The notes under the pieces are model-generated. The model did no database searches. It was given only the letters and a program-made list of their open reading frames with translations, and had not been told where the DNA came from. From Undaria pinnatifida (lineage: Eukaryota; Sar; Phaeophyceae; Laminariales; Alariaceae), in the NCBI GenBank assembly GCA_012845835.1, contig JABAKD010000002.1, positions 10,638,620 through 10,702,619 of the forward strand: a stretch of DNA of 64,000 bases, read 5' to 3'. Of the stretch, positions 38,811-61,497 are shown piece after piece; the first letter of the stretch is position 1; every line of letters begins with the position of its first letter. The translations under genes were made by a program, and so were the position numbers.

Positions 38811-39208
38811 TGTCCCAAGAAGGTGCAGTTCCCGTTGAGCAGAGAGTGCCAGCCGCAGTTGCCATCCCCCCTGCACGGAACAGTGCGAGTGTTCCGGCGC
38901 TGTAGAACGAGGCCATTCGGGCAGTGCAATTGCTGAATGGATTGTTGTTGCCCTCGCAAGGCGGAAGGATGTAGGACGAACTCCAAGCGATGAGGCAGAG
39001 AGAGCCCTGCAAATGTGTATTGGAACAGTTGGTCTCCCCAGTCGTCAAGATACCGCTCTGCTGTAAGGACGTTCCGCTGCATGTTGTGCAGAGATTCAAA
39101 CGCAGCACCAGGTGGTGGTACGCCGTGACGTTTGAAGCGGGCGAAGAACACGCAGCCGCAGAGGAGCGTAGAACGAGCGAAGGGGCTCATAGCAGACACC
39201 CACAGCAC
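38811..39208 (-). pseudogene. OTU-like cysteine protease exon
   Basis: The minus-strand frame carries RTVPCRGDGNCGWHSLLNG, the active-site motif of OTU-family cysteine proteases (D-G-N-C with nucleophile Cys followed by an aromatic and a small helix). A donor lies right after it (gggacag|gtatgt, exon end at 38811). The catalytic His was not located. Preceding residues (RYLDDWGDQLFQYTFAG) look protein-like. OTU domains are encoded by some Helitrons and retroelements as well as by host genes; completeness is unknown. Confidence 0.55.
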
Positions 39209-39318
39209 GCTCCGGAGACCACCAGCGCTGGGTTGGCAGGCCAGCCGAAGGGTGCTTGTATGCTACTACTAGCAGTGTAGAGTGTGTTGGTGTTCGTGTG
39301 TGTGTCCCAAAATGCACC

Positions 39319-39555
39319 CACGAGGTGGTTGTTTGCGTGCGAGGGTGTAGTTCGTCACGCCGTTTGATTTGAATCGCAGCCGTTTGAATTTTATGGTTTT
39401 GTAAGGACGAGGAGGGTTTTTTGGGAAGGGATTTTTTTGTCCGCAGCCCAGGGCACAACGAAGTGAAATGTTTGTGTGTTGTGTTTTTTTTTTTTTTGTT
39501 GTCCCGCATCGTGATGTAGCAGGATCGAACAGCAGAGGCGCAAACGTTCAAGCGC
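39319..39555. mobile_element. 237 bp insertion, copy 1, with 7 bp TSD
   Basis: Flanked by ATGCACC at 39312-39318 and 39556-39562; the empty units keep one ATGCACC. Both ends contain 'gtttgcg' in inverted orientation about 12 bases in, a weak TIR. It contains a T run and no ORF of its own. Confidence 0.75.
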
Positions 39556-39660
39556 ATGCACCACCCGCGCTGGGTTGGCAGGCCAGCCGAAGGGTGGTTG
39601 TATGCTACTACTAGCAGTGTAGAGTGTGTTGGTGTTTGTGTGTGTGTCCCAAAATGCACC

Positions 39661-39897
39661 CACGAGGTGGTTGTTTGCGTGCGAGGGTGTAGTTCGTCAC
39701 GCCGTTTGATTTGAATCGCAGCCGTTTGAATTTTATGGTTTTGTAAGGACGAGAAGGGGTTTTTGGGAAGGGATTTTTTTGTCCGCAGCCCAGGGCACAA
39801 CGAAGTGAAATGTTTGTGTGTTGTGTTGTTTTTTTTTTTGTTGTCCCGCATCGTGATGTAGCAGGATCGAACAGCAGAGGCGCAAACGTTCAAGCGC
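39661..39897. mobile_element. 237 bp insertion, copy 2
   Basis: Same length and near-identical sequence as 39319-39555, flanked by ATGCACC at 39654-39660 and 39898-39904. It arose by duplication of the filled unit, not a second insertion. Confidence 0.75.
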
Positions 39898-40152
39898 ATG
39901 CACCACCAGCGCTGGGTTGGCAGGCCAGCCGAAGGGTGGTTGTATGCTACTACTAGCAGTGTAGAGTGTGTTGGTGTTCGTGTGTGTGTCCCAAAATGCA
40001 CCACCAGCGCTGGGTTGGCAGGCCAGCCGAAGGGTGCTTGTATGCTACTACTAGCAGTGTAGAGTGTGTTGGTGTTCGTGTGTGTGTCCCAAAATGCACC
40101 ACCAGCACTGGGTTGGCAGGGCAGCCGAACGGTGCTTGGATGCTAGTAGCAG

Positions 40153-40207
40153 TGTCGGGGGGGGGCGACGCGCCCCCCCCCGAACCCCCCCCCCCGGGCC
40201 CGACACA
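40153..40207. repeat. GC hairpin with G/C runs
   Basis: A run of 9 G is followed after 7 bases by a run of 9 C, enclosed by gtgtcg and cgacac. It forms a very stable hairpin within the last, partial 98 bp unit. Confidence 0.8.
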
Positions 40208-40331
40208 GTGTGCGTTGGAAGGACCCTCACCAGTGTGCGTTCGAAAAAGTACATGGAAAAACTATAGTATGTATTTTTAACAACCATTATTTTTACTTTA
40301 TTTCTCATTTGTGTGCTTGGTGAGGGATATG

Positions 40332-40544
40332 GACCGGTCGCCCCGGTGGCGTATTAGGTTAGCCTCGAGCCTGGTATATATGTGTGTGTGTGTTCTTCAC
40401 ATTAAACCGTTCTTCTACTCGTCGACATCCAGCACACCCAGGTCAGTTTCGTGAGTTCGAGCCCCGCCGAGTGCATACTCGTATAAATTCCTTGGGACTT
40501 TTTCTTGTGGACAAATTGACTTGCGGAAAGCGCGAGACCGTGAG

Positions 40545-40594
<50 letters not shown>

Positions 40595-40870
40595 CTCACA
40601 TTAACTCGCATAATCAAGTCCGTGGTCACAGGACAGGCTCCAGTCACTCTGGAGCTGAGGAATACCCCAGGGAAAAACACACACAACCCAAGAGAGTTAG
40701 CAACACTCGATGAACGATCGACGAGCAGTGGGATTGCTGAACCCTATGCGCGATAAAAATTGAAGGCAAGCACCGGGGACGAGAAGGGATGACACCTGTG
40801 ACCACGGCTTGTCCAGAAGAAGCTGGAAGAAAGTGAAAGTTTGCAAAAAAAAAAAAAATGAGCTGGGGGG
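40332..40870 (+). mobile_element. SINE-like element, copy 3, with insertions
   Basis: A-box-like 'cgccccggtggcgtattagg' at 40332 and B-box-like 'gtgagttcgagccccgcc' at 40450 are separated by an extra 60 bp block (40382-40441). The body has a (TTG)n run (40543-40594), 'ctcacattaactcgc.taatca', 'tccagtcactctggag' and 'gaataccccagg', then 'gctgaaccctatgcgcgata' as in the copies at 27778 and 28148. Confidence 0.65.
40382..40441 (+). repeat. 60 bp block identical to 44474-44533
   Basis: Starts with a GT run and continues 'ttcttcacattaaaccgttc' to 'cagcacacccag', with no difference seen from the copy 4092 bp downstream. Here it interrupts the SINE-like head. Confidence 0.85.
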
Positions 40871-42334
40871 TATCGCACGCGCCGTGGAATACGTAACGTC
40901 ATGACGTGGGTAGCAAGTATGTACCACAGAGTGAGAGTGTGTAGAACCACTGGTTGGTGCGAACAAACCTGGAGGAAGAAGAAAGAGGTCGATTGATTGA
41001 TACCACGAGTATCTGTCTATGTGGCTCTGTCTGTGTCAAAATCAGTGAAGCACACTGTACGGCACATGCAATGATATTACACGACGGTGCCTGGTACGCA
41101 CCTCGTAATAGTAGTCTAGTCTATACCGGTATATTTTAATGTGAGAACAACAACTACTTGGTACCGCCGCACGCAGTATTAATAATTGCGCTGTTTTTTT
41201 ATCTATTATTATTACTGTTATTAAATTGTGTGCTGTGGTGTGCTGCTGTGCTGGTGGGTGTCGTTGGTATTTTTTGTTGCTGCCTGCAACCACGCCTAGG
41301 CTCGTTCGTTCGCTTGTTCGTTCTGTCCGTTGTTTGTTGTGCAGCATGCTTACGAGGTACTACTAATACCTCTGGTAACATTTTTTTCGAAAAATATCTA
41401 TAATATTATGAGATTCTAGAAGGAGAAATGGCATTCTGGGCTCATATACAAGTAGGGTATCAAGTGCATCAATGGCACTGGGGGGAGAACTCAACAAGGC
41501 GAAGAAATCAAGGCGGCGTCACGCTAACTTGTGGCGGCCATTGGAAGGCCCACAAGCTTCAAGACGATGATGGCCAGACCCAGATCTCTATCTCTTCGGC
41601 ATGACGCCCCCCCTTCCCTGGTACACCGTCGCCATGATACGCTGTGAGTACTCGTAGTTTTAGTATGAACAGTATGAAACATGATACCTCGCACATACAT
41701 GCGAAATCTTCTTTCAAATTCAAATGTTTTACGAGCGAAAGATCGCAATTTACAGCACCACCAGTAGCTGCAAATTAGAACGGATATCGGCACAACACCG
41801 TTTTTCGGAACCTCTCGAATAGTCTCGAGGTCCTGCGAGTGTTCTCGTGTTCCGTCATCCAGCCAATCAGATCACTTGTTCTATTTCAAGTGAGAAAAAT
41901 CATTCAAGAAATTCTTCGCGCCAAAAGAAAAAACACTTTAGAGGGGGTTTCCATATACAATGCTTCCCTATTAGTGCCAACTTATTTTTTTAGTGCCGGT
42001 AGAATCGCTTGGCGCGACTGGTACCCTATTTCATCATATACTAAAGTGTCAGTACCATACCCAGTAGTGATGGTGTCCTTTATAATGCGTTTATTGTAGA
42101 CTGGTATATACAAGCACTATAGGGAGACCACACCTTGGAATAGGCGGGGGAACATGTTGCAAAGACTAAAATAAGAATAGAGGCAGCTGTGGAGTGAGTT
42201 GCCTCGCCCTCTCCCTCCCCCCCCCCCCCCGACCTGGGTCAGTCCCTACCCTCCGCTTGCATACAGCTACCTCTCTTCCCAGGCACCACTTTAAACCTCC
42301 CCCTAGACCAAGTACTACTACTCTAGCGGCCATC
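40871..42334. other. Upstream region of the beta-helix gene
   Basis: No ORF of note. Contains a TA-rich stretch near 42070-42125 and a 14-base poly-C run at 42217 that falls in the presumed 5' UTR. Promoter elements were not identified with confidence. Confidence 0.45.
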
Positions 42335-52671
<10,337 letters not shown>

Positions 52672-54446
52672 CTCGCACATGCAATAGACGCCGACCAAAA
52701 CATGGGGTGGGGGGAGGGAACATCATGCGATGAAATCGACCAATCAGCACAGGGAGGGGGGCAACGCCATGGAATGAAACCGACCGATCAACCAATGTAG
52801 TGAATATCTCGCGACTTTTTCACTCAAGAGGAGCACTCGATGGATGATGGTACGTGCATCTGAGCGTTGTTATCAATTGGTTCAGGTTGACTGTTGACGG
52901 GGAAAGGCCAGAAACGGCCTTTCGGCGTATCCCGCGAAGTTGATTCGACATTGGAGGGGGTCGTATGCATTAATTGGTTGCGTGCATTAATTCGACTGAA
53001 GCATGCGGCACCCTATAATACGAGCACAGACTGTAGACAACTGTTGGGGAGCAGGCAAAATAGCCGCTTTTTTAAGTCGCATGTGGTGAGTTTTCTACCG
53101 CGTGCGTGGACGGATTGAACGCTCGAAATCTGTCCCGACGTACATTTTTGTTTGCATGTTTGGGGGGGTGACAAGCTTAGATGGGGTTTGTTTTGTTCCG
53201 GATTTTATTTTTCTGGTGGTCACGAGCTGAGAAAAGGCTGTTTGTTTTGTTGGCCATATTATGGACCAGAAGATTCCGGGTGGTTGCTGGTATGGCAGGG
53301 AGCTAAAGCTATAATAAGAAAAAATGGTGCTTTCGCCTCTAATTTGTGGCACTTAAGTTTGTCGGCAGGAGTTAAAAAGTACCAAATTTGTATACGTGTC
53401 GGCCGAAGGAGGGAGGTTGTGGCAGGAGGGTTTTTACTGGTTTGTCAGTGCTCCCTTCGTTTGGATGTGTTTCACTCCTAGGGCTAAATTGTGTGCTGGG
53501 CTTTCCGGCAAGCTTCACGTTCTCAATCAAGTTAAGGTAAGTCCCGATTTTTCCTCCGCCTTACGCAGGTTCGCACGTTTGGTATATTGATTTAGACTGG
53601 GAGGGGTGATAAAACCGGCATCGAGTGTGATACGGTCATGGTAACTCAAGTGGCAACGTTGTTAGCCTATGATTGGCGCCACAAGCAGAGTTGGTTGGGT
53701 ACGGTTGGCGTGCAGCACCTCGTAGAGTCAAGCAGCCTGCTGCAATGCAGCGCTAGCGCTATGCGTTTGGCGTGCTGTTTCTTTCAGCACGCCATGAAAG
53801 TGAAGACTGGTCTACTGCTGATTTCAACAGCAGTGCATGCTCTTTCTTGTATTACCGTAGTGTAGAAAATACGATCGTAGCAATGTTGTATTGGCCCAAC
53901 TTTCTTTCGGCACCAGTGTTGAGATTTTGTTGTCACCGGACTGGTCGATTTTGCCATCTACAACGCTTTGTGCACTAATACTAAAGAAACAGTAGATTCT
54001 AGCAACCGAGTATTATTTCGTTTGCATGCTGTTTCGCCCGATCGATATCTATCTGCCGCTGTGATACTGTTGTGCGGGATCTGAGGTGCAGTATATATCC
54101 AACCCAGGAAATATTTATCGTATGTGCTAGATCATAACACTTCCTCCCTTGGCCAAATGACCTGCGAACCCGCCACCGTCTTCATCGCACATATCTCTCC
54201 ACCCGGTGTCCCCGGGACCGGAAAACGCCTTCCATGTTCGGAGCGCTGGCTTACTGCCAAATCCACCATAAGCGTCAATCACACCACTGCTGTTTGTGTT
54301 GGATTCATATTATTTAATGGTTTTGCGCTTTTACTTTTGGGTGTTCTGGAGTTTCGATTAATTCCATCATAATTTCCACTGATGATGCCACTAGCAGCAA
54401 CTAACCCTGCATGCTATCGGATGGCAAATGAAACAAATCTCACAGC

Positions 54447-54570
54447 ACCATCGTTGTTGTTGTTCTCACATTAACTCGCGTAATCATGTCCGTCCGCGGT
54501 CACAGGGCAGGCTCCAGCCACTCTGGAGTGGAGGAATACCCCAAGGAAAAAGCACACACAAAGAAAGTGG
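54447..54570 (+). repeat. SINE-body fragment
   Basis: 'ttgttgttctcacattaact', 'gtccgcggtcacaggg', 'ctccagccactctggag' and 'gaataccccaaggaaaaa' match 40585-40680 in order. Confidence 0.7.
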
Positions 54571-54638
54571 CACTATACACGCATAGTCTATATCATAGCT
54601 GACGCAGTTCATGCCTCCGCCAGAAGAATATATATAAT

Positions 54639-54924
54639 GAAAATTAAAACACACTCCAGCTGTGAGATCGAATATGTTGTCGAAACTCATCTTTGCAAGC
54701 TGTGGGTGATATTCCGATTGCACGTATTACTGGTTGTGTGTCCTCCTTAAGGATAACGGTCGGCGACTCCCCTTGTAACTACAGCAGTGTAGCTATCAGG
54801 GTCAACAGGGTGATGTTAGTCAGTCTGTGCGCGGAAACTATAAAACCCGTTTCTGAGGGGGGCAAACTCCGACAGCTGTGGAAGGAAATGCATCAGTTTA
54901 TCAAGTGAATCCTGTAAGTCGAAT
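54639..54924 (+). repeat. Dispersed repeat D, empty copy
   Basis: Uninterrupted 286 bp counterpart of 36817-37310. Its single TAAAACC at 54841 marks where the 202 bp element sits in the other copy. Confidence 0.9.
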
Positions 54925-55317
54925 GACCGGTGAGGAGAGGGCGGAGTTTTTGGACTTGGGGGCCTGATTTTGATCAAAAAAAGGGGGCGGCGGGAGGGGG
55001 GGAGAGGGGGGAGGGGGGGGAGGGGGAAATGTGGCGGGGGGCGGGGGGGATGGGGGCTTGAAGTCGCGTAGATGTAGGGGTTAGCTATTATACGCGTGTT
55101 GCTAGGTCTAGGCGATGGTGCGGGTTGTGGGGAAAGAGGGGGCGTTGGGGGCGGGGGTGGGTGGGAATTGCAGCAGCGGCATGGACGCCTCTAAAAAAGA
55201 TAATGAGGCGATATCCAGGGCGTGAAGTATTCATTACTCTGGCGGATTTTGATATTATTAGGTGGGGCGTTTGTGGAATAATCGGGAGTTATTAGTCTTA
55301 TTGTTATTCATTTTTTT

Positions 55318-57126
55318 TTTCATTCATTCATTTATTCATTCATTTAATCATTTATTCATTTTATTTATTCATTTATTCATTCATTCGTTCATTTATTCAT
55401 TCATTCATTCATTCATTCATTCATCTATTTATTCATTCATTCATTGATTCAACATGTATTCAATCATTCATTCATTAATTCATTCATTCACTCATTCATT
55501 CATTCATTCATCCAGTCATTCATTCATTCATTCTTTAATTCATTCATTTATTCATTTTTTATTCATTCATTCATTCATTCATTCATTCATTCATTCATTT
55601 AAATATTTTTTATTCATTCATTGATTCAATGATTCATTCATTCGATCGTTCATTCATTCATTAGTTCATTCATTCACTCATACATTTATTCATTCATTCA
55701 TTTTTTTTTTCATTCATTCATTCATTCATTATTTCACTCATTTATTTTGTGGTTCATTGGTTTCATTCATGCATCCATCCCATGCCTTTATTCATGAATT
55801 CATGAATTCATTCATTTATTTATTCATACATTCATAAATTTTTGCATTTATTCATTTATTCATTCATTCAATCGTTCATTCATTCATTTATTCATTCATT
55901 CATTCAATCGTTCATTCATTCAATAATTCATTCTTTCATTCAAACATTCATTCATTCATTTATTCATTCATTTTTTCATTCATTCATTGATTTTTTTCCT
56001 TTTTTTTCACTCAATAATATTCATTCATTCATTCACTTATTCAATCATTCATATATTCCTTCACTCATTCATTTTATTCATTCATTCATTTTATTCATTC
56101 ATTCATTTATTCATTCATTTATTCATTCATTCATTCATTAATTCATTCATTCATTCACTCATTCATTTATTTTGTCGTTTATTGGTTCATTCATTCAATT
56201 ATATATTCATTTATTCATCCATTCATTTCATTCATTCATTTTATCATTCAATCATCCAATTTTTCATTCGTTCATGCTCTCATGCATTCATCAATTCATT
56301 CATTCATGCATCTATTCATCAATTACCACATACATGCATTCATTCATGAATTCATTCATTCATCCATGCATTCATACATTCATTCATTGATTTAATTTTT
56401 TTTTTTTCACTTGATAATATTCATTCCTTTATTATTCATTTTTTTTTTTCATTCATTCATTTATTCATTCATCCAATCATTTATTCATTTTATTCATTCA
56501 TTCATTCATTCATTCATTCATTTATTCGTTCATTTATTCGTTCATTCATTCATTCATTCATTCATCTATCTATTCATTCATTCATTGATTCAACATATAT
56601 TCAATCATTCATTCATAAATTCATTCATTCACTCATTCATTCATTCATTCATCCAGTCATTCATTCATTCATTCTTTAATTCATTCATTCATTCATTTAT
56701 TCATTCATAATTCATTCATTCATTCATTCATTCATTTATATATATTTTTTTCATTCATTGATTCATTCATTCATTCATTCGATCGTTCATTCATTCATTA
56801 ATTCATTAATTCACTCATACATTTATTCATTCGTTCATTTTTTTTTTCATTTATTCATTCATTCATTCATTCACTCATTCAATTTTTTTGTCGTTCATTG
56901 GTTTCATTCATGCATCCATCCATCAATTACCACATGCATTCATTCATGAATTCATTCATTCATTCATTCATTCATTTATACATTCATAAATTTTCGCATT
57001 TATTCATTTATTTATTCATTCATTCAATCGTTCATTCATTCATTTATTCATTCATTCATTCAATCGTTCATTCATTAAATAATTCATTCATTCATTCATA
57101 CATTCATTCATTCATTCATCCATTCA
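55318..57126 (+). repeat. (ATTC)n array, left arm
   Basis: 1.8 kb of ATTC/TTCA tetranucleotides with scattered variants. Higher-order landmarks recur: 'attgattcaacat.tattcaa' (55444, 56585), 'caattaccaca' (56323, 56925), 'tcac.t.ataatattcattc' (56007, 56410). Open frames encoding His-Ser-Phe-Ile repeats are artefacts. Confidence 0.95.
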
Positions 57127-59412
57127 TAATGAATGAATGAATGAATTAATGAATGAATGATTGACTACATGTTGAATCAATGAATGAATGAATAAATTGA
57201 TGAATGAATGAATGAATGAATGGATAAATGAACGATTGAATGAATGAATGAATTAATTAATGATTGACTACATGTTGAATCAATGAATGAATGAATAAAT
57301 AGATGAATGAATGAATGAATGAATGAATGAATGAAAAAAAAAATGAATGAATGAATGAATGAATGAAAAAGTCATAAATGAATGAAGGAATGAATAAATG
57401 AAAGAATAAATATATGAATGAATGAATAATTGAATAAGTGAATGATGGAGTGAATAAATGAATGAATGATCGAATGAATGAATTAATTAACGAATAAATG
57501 AATTTATGATGGAATGAATGAATAAATGAATTAATAATTGAATGTTTAAATGAATGAATGAATGAATGAATGAATGAATGAATGAATGAATGAATGAATA
57601 AAATATTGAAAGAATGAATGAAAAAATGAATGAATAAATGAAAAAATGAATGACCAAACAAATGAATGAATGAAAAAATGAACGAATATATGGATGAGTG
57701 AATGAAAAACAAAACAAGTGAATGAATGAACGAATGAATGAACTTATGAATGAATGCATGTAGTAATTGATGAATGGATGAAAGAATGAATGAATGAATA
57801 AATGCATGAAAACATGCATGAATGAATGAATGAATCAATAAATGAATGAATGAATGAATGAATCAATAACTGAATGAATAAAAAGATGAATGAACGAATA
57901 CTAAATGAAGGAGTGAGTGAATGAATGAATGCATGTAGTATTTGATGAATGGATGAATGAATGAATCAATGAATAAATGCATGAAAGCATGAATGAATGA
58001 ATGAATGAATGAATAATTCAATGAATGAAAAAATGAAATAAGGAATGAATGAAGAAATGAATGATTGAATGATTGAATAAACGAGTGAATGATAGCACGA
58101 ATGAAGGAATGAATAAATGAATACATGCAAAAATTTATAAATGTACGAATAAATGAATGAATGAATGAATGAATGAATGAATGAATGAATGAATGAACGA
58201 TTGAGTGAATGAATGAATGAATGAATTAATGAATGAATAAAAATATATAAATGAATGAATGAATGAATGAATAATTTAATGAATGAATGAATGAATGAAT
58301 TTAAGAATGAATGAATGAATTACTGGTTGAATGAATGAATGAATGAATGAGTGAATGAATGAATTTATGAATGAATGATCGAATACATGTTGAATAAATG
58401 AATGAATGAATAAATAGATGAATGAATGAATGAATGAATAGATGAATGAATGAACGAATGAATAGATGAATGAATAAATGAATAAATGAATAAATATAAT
58501 GAATAAATGAATGAATGAATGAATGAATGAATGAATGAATGAATGAATGATTGAAAGAGTGAATGAATGAATGAATATTATTAAGTGAAAAAAAAGAAAT
58601 AAAAATGAATGAATGAATGAATGAATGAATGGATGAATGGATGAATTCATGAATGAATGCATGTGGTAATTGATGAATGGATGCATGAATGAATGAATTG
58701 ATGAATGCTTGAGAGCATGAACGAATGAAAAATTGAATAATTGAATGAATAAATGAATGAATGAAATGAATGGATGAAAAAATGAATATTTTATTGAATG
58801 AATGAACCAATGAACGACAAAAAAAATGAATGAGTGAATGAATGAATGAATGAATGAACGAAAAAATGAATGAATGAATGAATAAATGTATAAATGAATG
58901 AATTAATGAATGAATGAACGATTAAATGAATGAATGAATGAATGAATGTATAAAAAATATTTAAATGAATGAATGAATGAATGAATGAATGAATGAATGA
59001 ATGAATGAAAGAATGAATGAATGAATGACTGGATGAATGAATGAATGAATGAATGAGTGAATGAATAAATGAATGAATGAATTAATGATTGAATAAATGT
59101 TGAATGAATGAATGAATGAATAAATAGATGAATTAATGAATGAATGAATGAATAAATGAATGAATAAATGAATAAATGAATGAATAAATAAATGAAAGAA
59201 CAAATGAATGAATGAATGAATGATTGAATGAGTGATTGAATGAATGAATAAATATATGAGAGAGTAAATGAATGATTGGATGGATGAATGATTGAATGAA
59301 TGAATAAATGGATGGATGAATGAAGGAATGAATGAATGAATTAATGAATGAATGAATGAATGAATGAATGGATGAATGAATTAATGAGTAAATGAATGAA
59401 TGAATTAATGTA
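57127..59412 (+). repeat. (GAAT)n array, right arm
   Basis: 2.3 kb of GAAT/ATGA tetranucleotides, the reverse complement of the left arm. It carries the complements of the left-arm landmarks: 'atgttgaatcaatgaatg' (57166, 57270), 'gtaattgatgaatgg' (57762, 58664), 'gaatattattaagtgaaaa' (58571). The switch of strand is abrupt at about 57127. Confidence 0.95.
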
Positions 59413-61390
59413 GTATGACTTTTTTGCTGCGGCTTCTCGTTTGAGGAGCTCGCTTTTCTTCACACACACACAAAAACACAACAACGACGATCTAACAAAG
59501 CAAAACCTAAAGAAGTGATTTTTTTGTGATGAACAAACCCACGGTCTAGGTATACAAAAAACATCTCGATTGAAGAAATAACATTCCGAAGAATTCGGAT
59601 TACCGCCTTCACAGTTGGAAAGCTGTTTCGACAGAAATACTTGGAGGGGTTTGTATAAGGAGGGCTTTTGGGGTTCTAGAGTAGGAACCCCGTTACTCCA
59701 AAACGAAATTTCCGAGAAAATGCGACTTTCATTGTAGCCTGCGTCTAAAGTTATCTAGAAAAAAGTGGGCATAGCCTAGAGATGGTGTAAACAAAACAAA
59801 CATTTGTTGTAAAACATAACTAAAGGGCATTCCACAACAATGATTTTGGGAAGTTCCTCAGCTGACGAGCCCAATCAGGCACAAATCCTGTGACGAAAAA
59901 GAGCTATAAAACTAATAGACATAATATACTTATGCAGATGTCTGTTTTTGTCTCCTCAAGGCGGGTTATAATACCGTTTCCGAGCTCAGAACACGGCTGA
60001 ACGTCTTAGTCCTGTTGGCCCTGACATTTGCAACGGGGTGACCGACCTGTATCCTTCACAAGGGTACACACCCCGTAAACACGCGCGATCGAAGTATCAA
60101 ACGCAGTTCAGCTTGCAAAGCTGAGTTTCGATCAAAAATCATTTTTGGTCGATCTCACAGCTAAATGAAGTGTATTTTTCATTTTATTTATAATTACAAA
60201 AATTTACCATCATGGCAGGGGTGCAGCGGAAGGCTCTGAGCTCCTAACATAAGGAGCTCAACATCTCTCATTCATGCGCACAATGTGACTTCGAAGGCAT
60301 TCGTGTACGCGCAATCCGACCAACTCTTCTGTTCGCTAGTCCGAAAAACAACCATATTGTACTCTTATAATGGATGAGACTATTATATAACCGGTAGTTC
60401 CTCACTCGACGAGGAGCTGAACGAGCCGCATTAGCACATTAACACATTGATTGACACGTTAACATTACCGCAAGGTCACAGAAACGTTTGGCCCAAAACG
60501 CGCGACCCCTGCCGTGAGATGACTGTATACTGAAGTATATATACGAAGTATCTGATACTGTACCTCTATACCTTTCTTTGTACGTCTATGGTAGCAGGCG
60601 TCGGAGACGACACGGGAGGGGAAGTCGCCCCCTTACTATCGCACACCTGGTGCTGTGCAGTCCATCGCTTGGCCGCCGCCTCATGCGTTTTGGTCACGGC
60701 CGGGGTTAAATGACGGGGCGCTCCGACGTCTGCACAGTAAGCAGAGTCAAGGCACATACCCGGTAAGGCTATTAAAAACACACCGTGATAACCACACTGA
60801 GCTGTGCGGTCCGCGATGTTGTACGGTGTATATCTAATAAAGGTGGATGGAATGGAGAGGAGCTCATATACACATCGATCAGCGGCAAAACCAGGGGCAG
60901 TAGGCGGTAGCTCACGAGTGAGCGGAAAACCTGATAGAGAGGGGGTGTGTGATCATCATCGAGGGGGGTTGGCGGGGTACTCATGTCGTGCATTGCCGCA
61001 GTCCTGAGGACCAGGGGGAGGGGGGGACGGACGTGAGAGCGAGAAGAAGGGAGAGAGGGGTGGGGGTAGAGAGGGAGGGGAGGAGGGAGGGAATGTTCGA
61101 TATAGCTTGTCTCAATGAACAGCCTAGCAATAAGTTACGGCTACATACGCTGTGTCACGGAGGTAAGTTACAGGGATCGTCTCGTGGTATCACCCACGAA
61201 CAGCCCACGGGTATGTACGAGTAGGCGCTATGCGAGGAGGTTTAGGTATTCGACTACGAGCGGTTGTTCCTGGGCTGTGGAGAGTTGACCCACATGACCC
61301 ACTCCACCTTTCCCCCTGCATTCGTCTACCCCTTTCCGGGCCGACATAATAAAGATATCTTAAAGTACCTTCTACACACTGCGTGTTGCA
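59413..61390. other. No gene seen
   Basis: Holds dispersed repeat family A copy at 59520-59760, a G/A-rich run at 61010-61095, and otherwise featureless sequence. The stretch from about 61200 to 61430 should include the end of the 5' LTR of the next element; its start was not found. Confidence 0.5.
59520..59760 (+). repeat. Dispersed repeat family A, copy 4
   Basis: 'gatgaacaaacccacggtct', 'aggtatacaaaaaa', 'aaggagggcttttgggg', 'aaccccgttactccaaaacg' and 'cattgtagcctgcgtc' follow the order of 1740-1920 and 2205-2300, so the complete unit may be about 240 bp. Confidence 0.6.
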
Positions 61391-61497
61391 GTGCCTCGCT
61401 CACAGCCTAGTGTGGCTGTTGAGAGCTTATCGATCCATTGCATATCAGCGCTAAATGAACACGTTAACGGACTTATTGTTCGAGCAAGCAGCCTGAT

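Larger units (their letters stand above)
39217..40150 (+). repeat. 98 bp tandem array with a duplicated insertion
   Basis: Units start 'gctgggttggcaggccagccg' and end 'gtcccaaaatgcacc'. Spacing of the ATGCACC motif is 342, 342 and 98 bp. The two 342 bp units are a 98 bp unit plus a 237 bp insert and 7 bp duplication. The copies are nearly identical, so the array is young. Confidence 0.9.
52672..55300. other. Intergenic region downstream of the beta-helix gene
   Basis: No gene seen. Contains hairpins at 52904-52924 (aaaggcc...ggccttt) and 53769-53794 (ggcgtgctg...cagcacgcc), the GATCTG-type relic at 54060-54140, a SINE-body fragment at 54447-54570, repeat D at 54639-54924 and a G-rich tract at 54975-55060. 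Confidence 0.55.

Noticed and set aside
55318..59412. Many frames encoding Phe-Ile-His-Ser repeats
   Set aside because: They are translations of the ATTC/GAAT tetranucleotide array.
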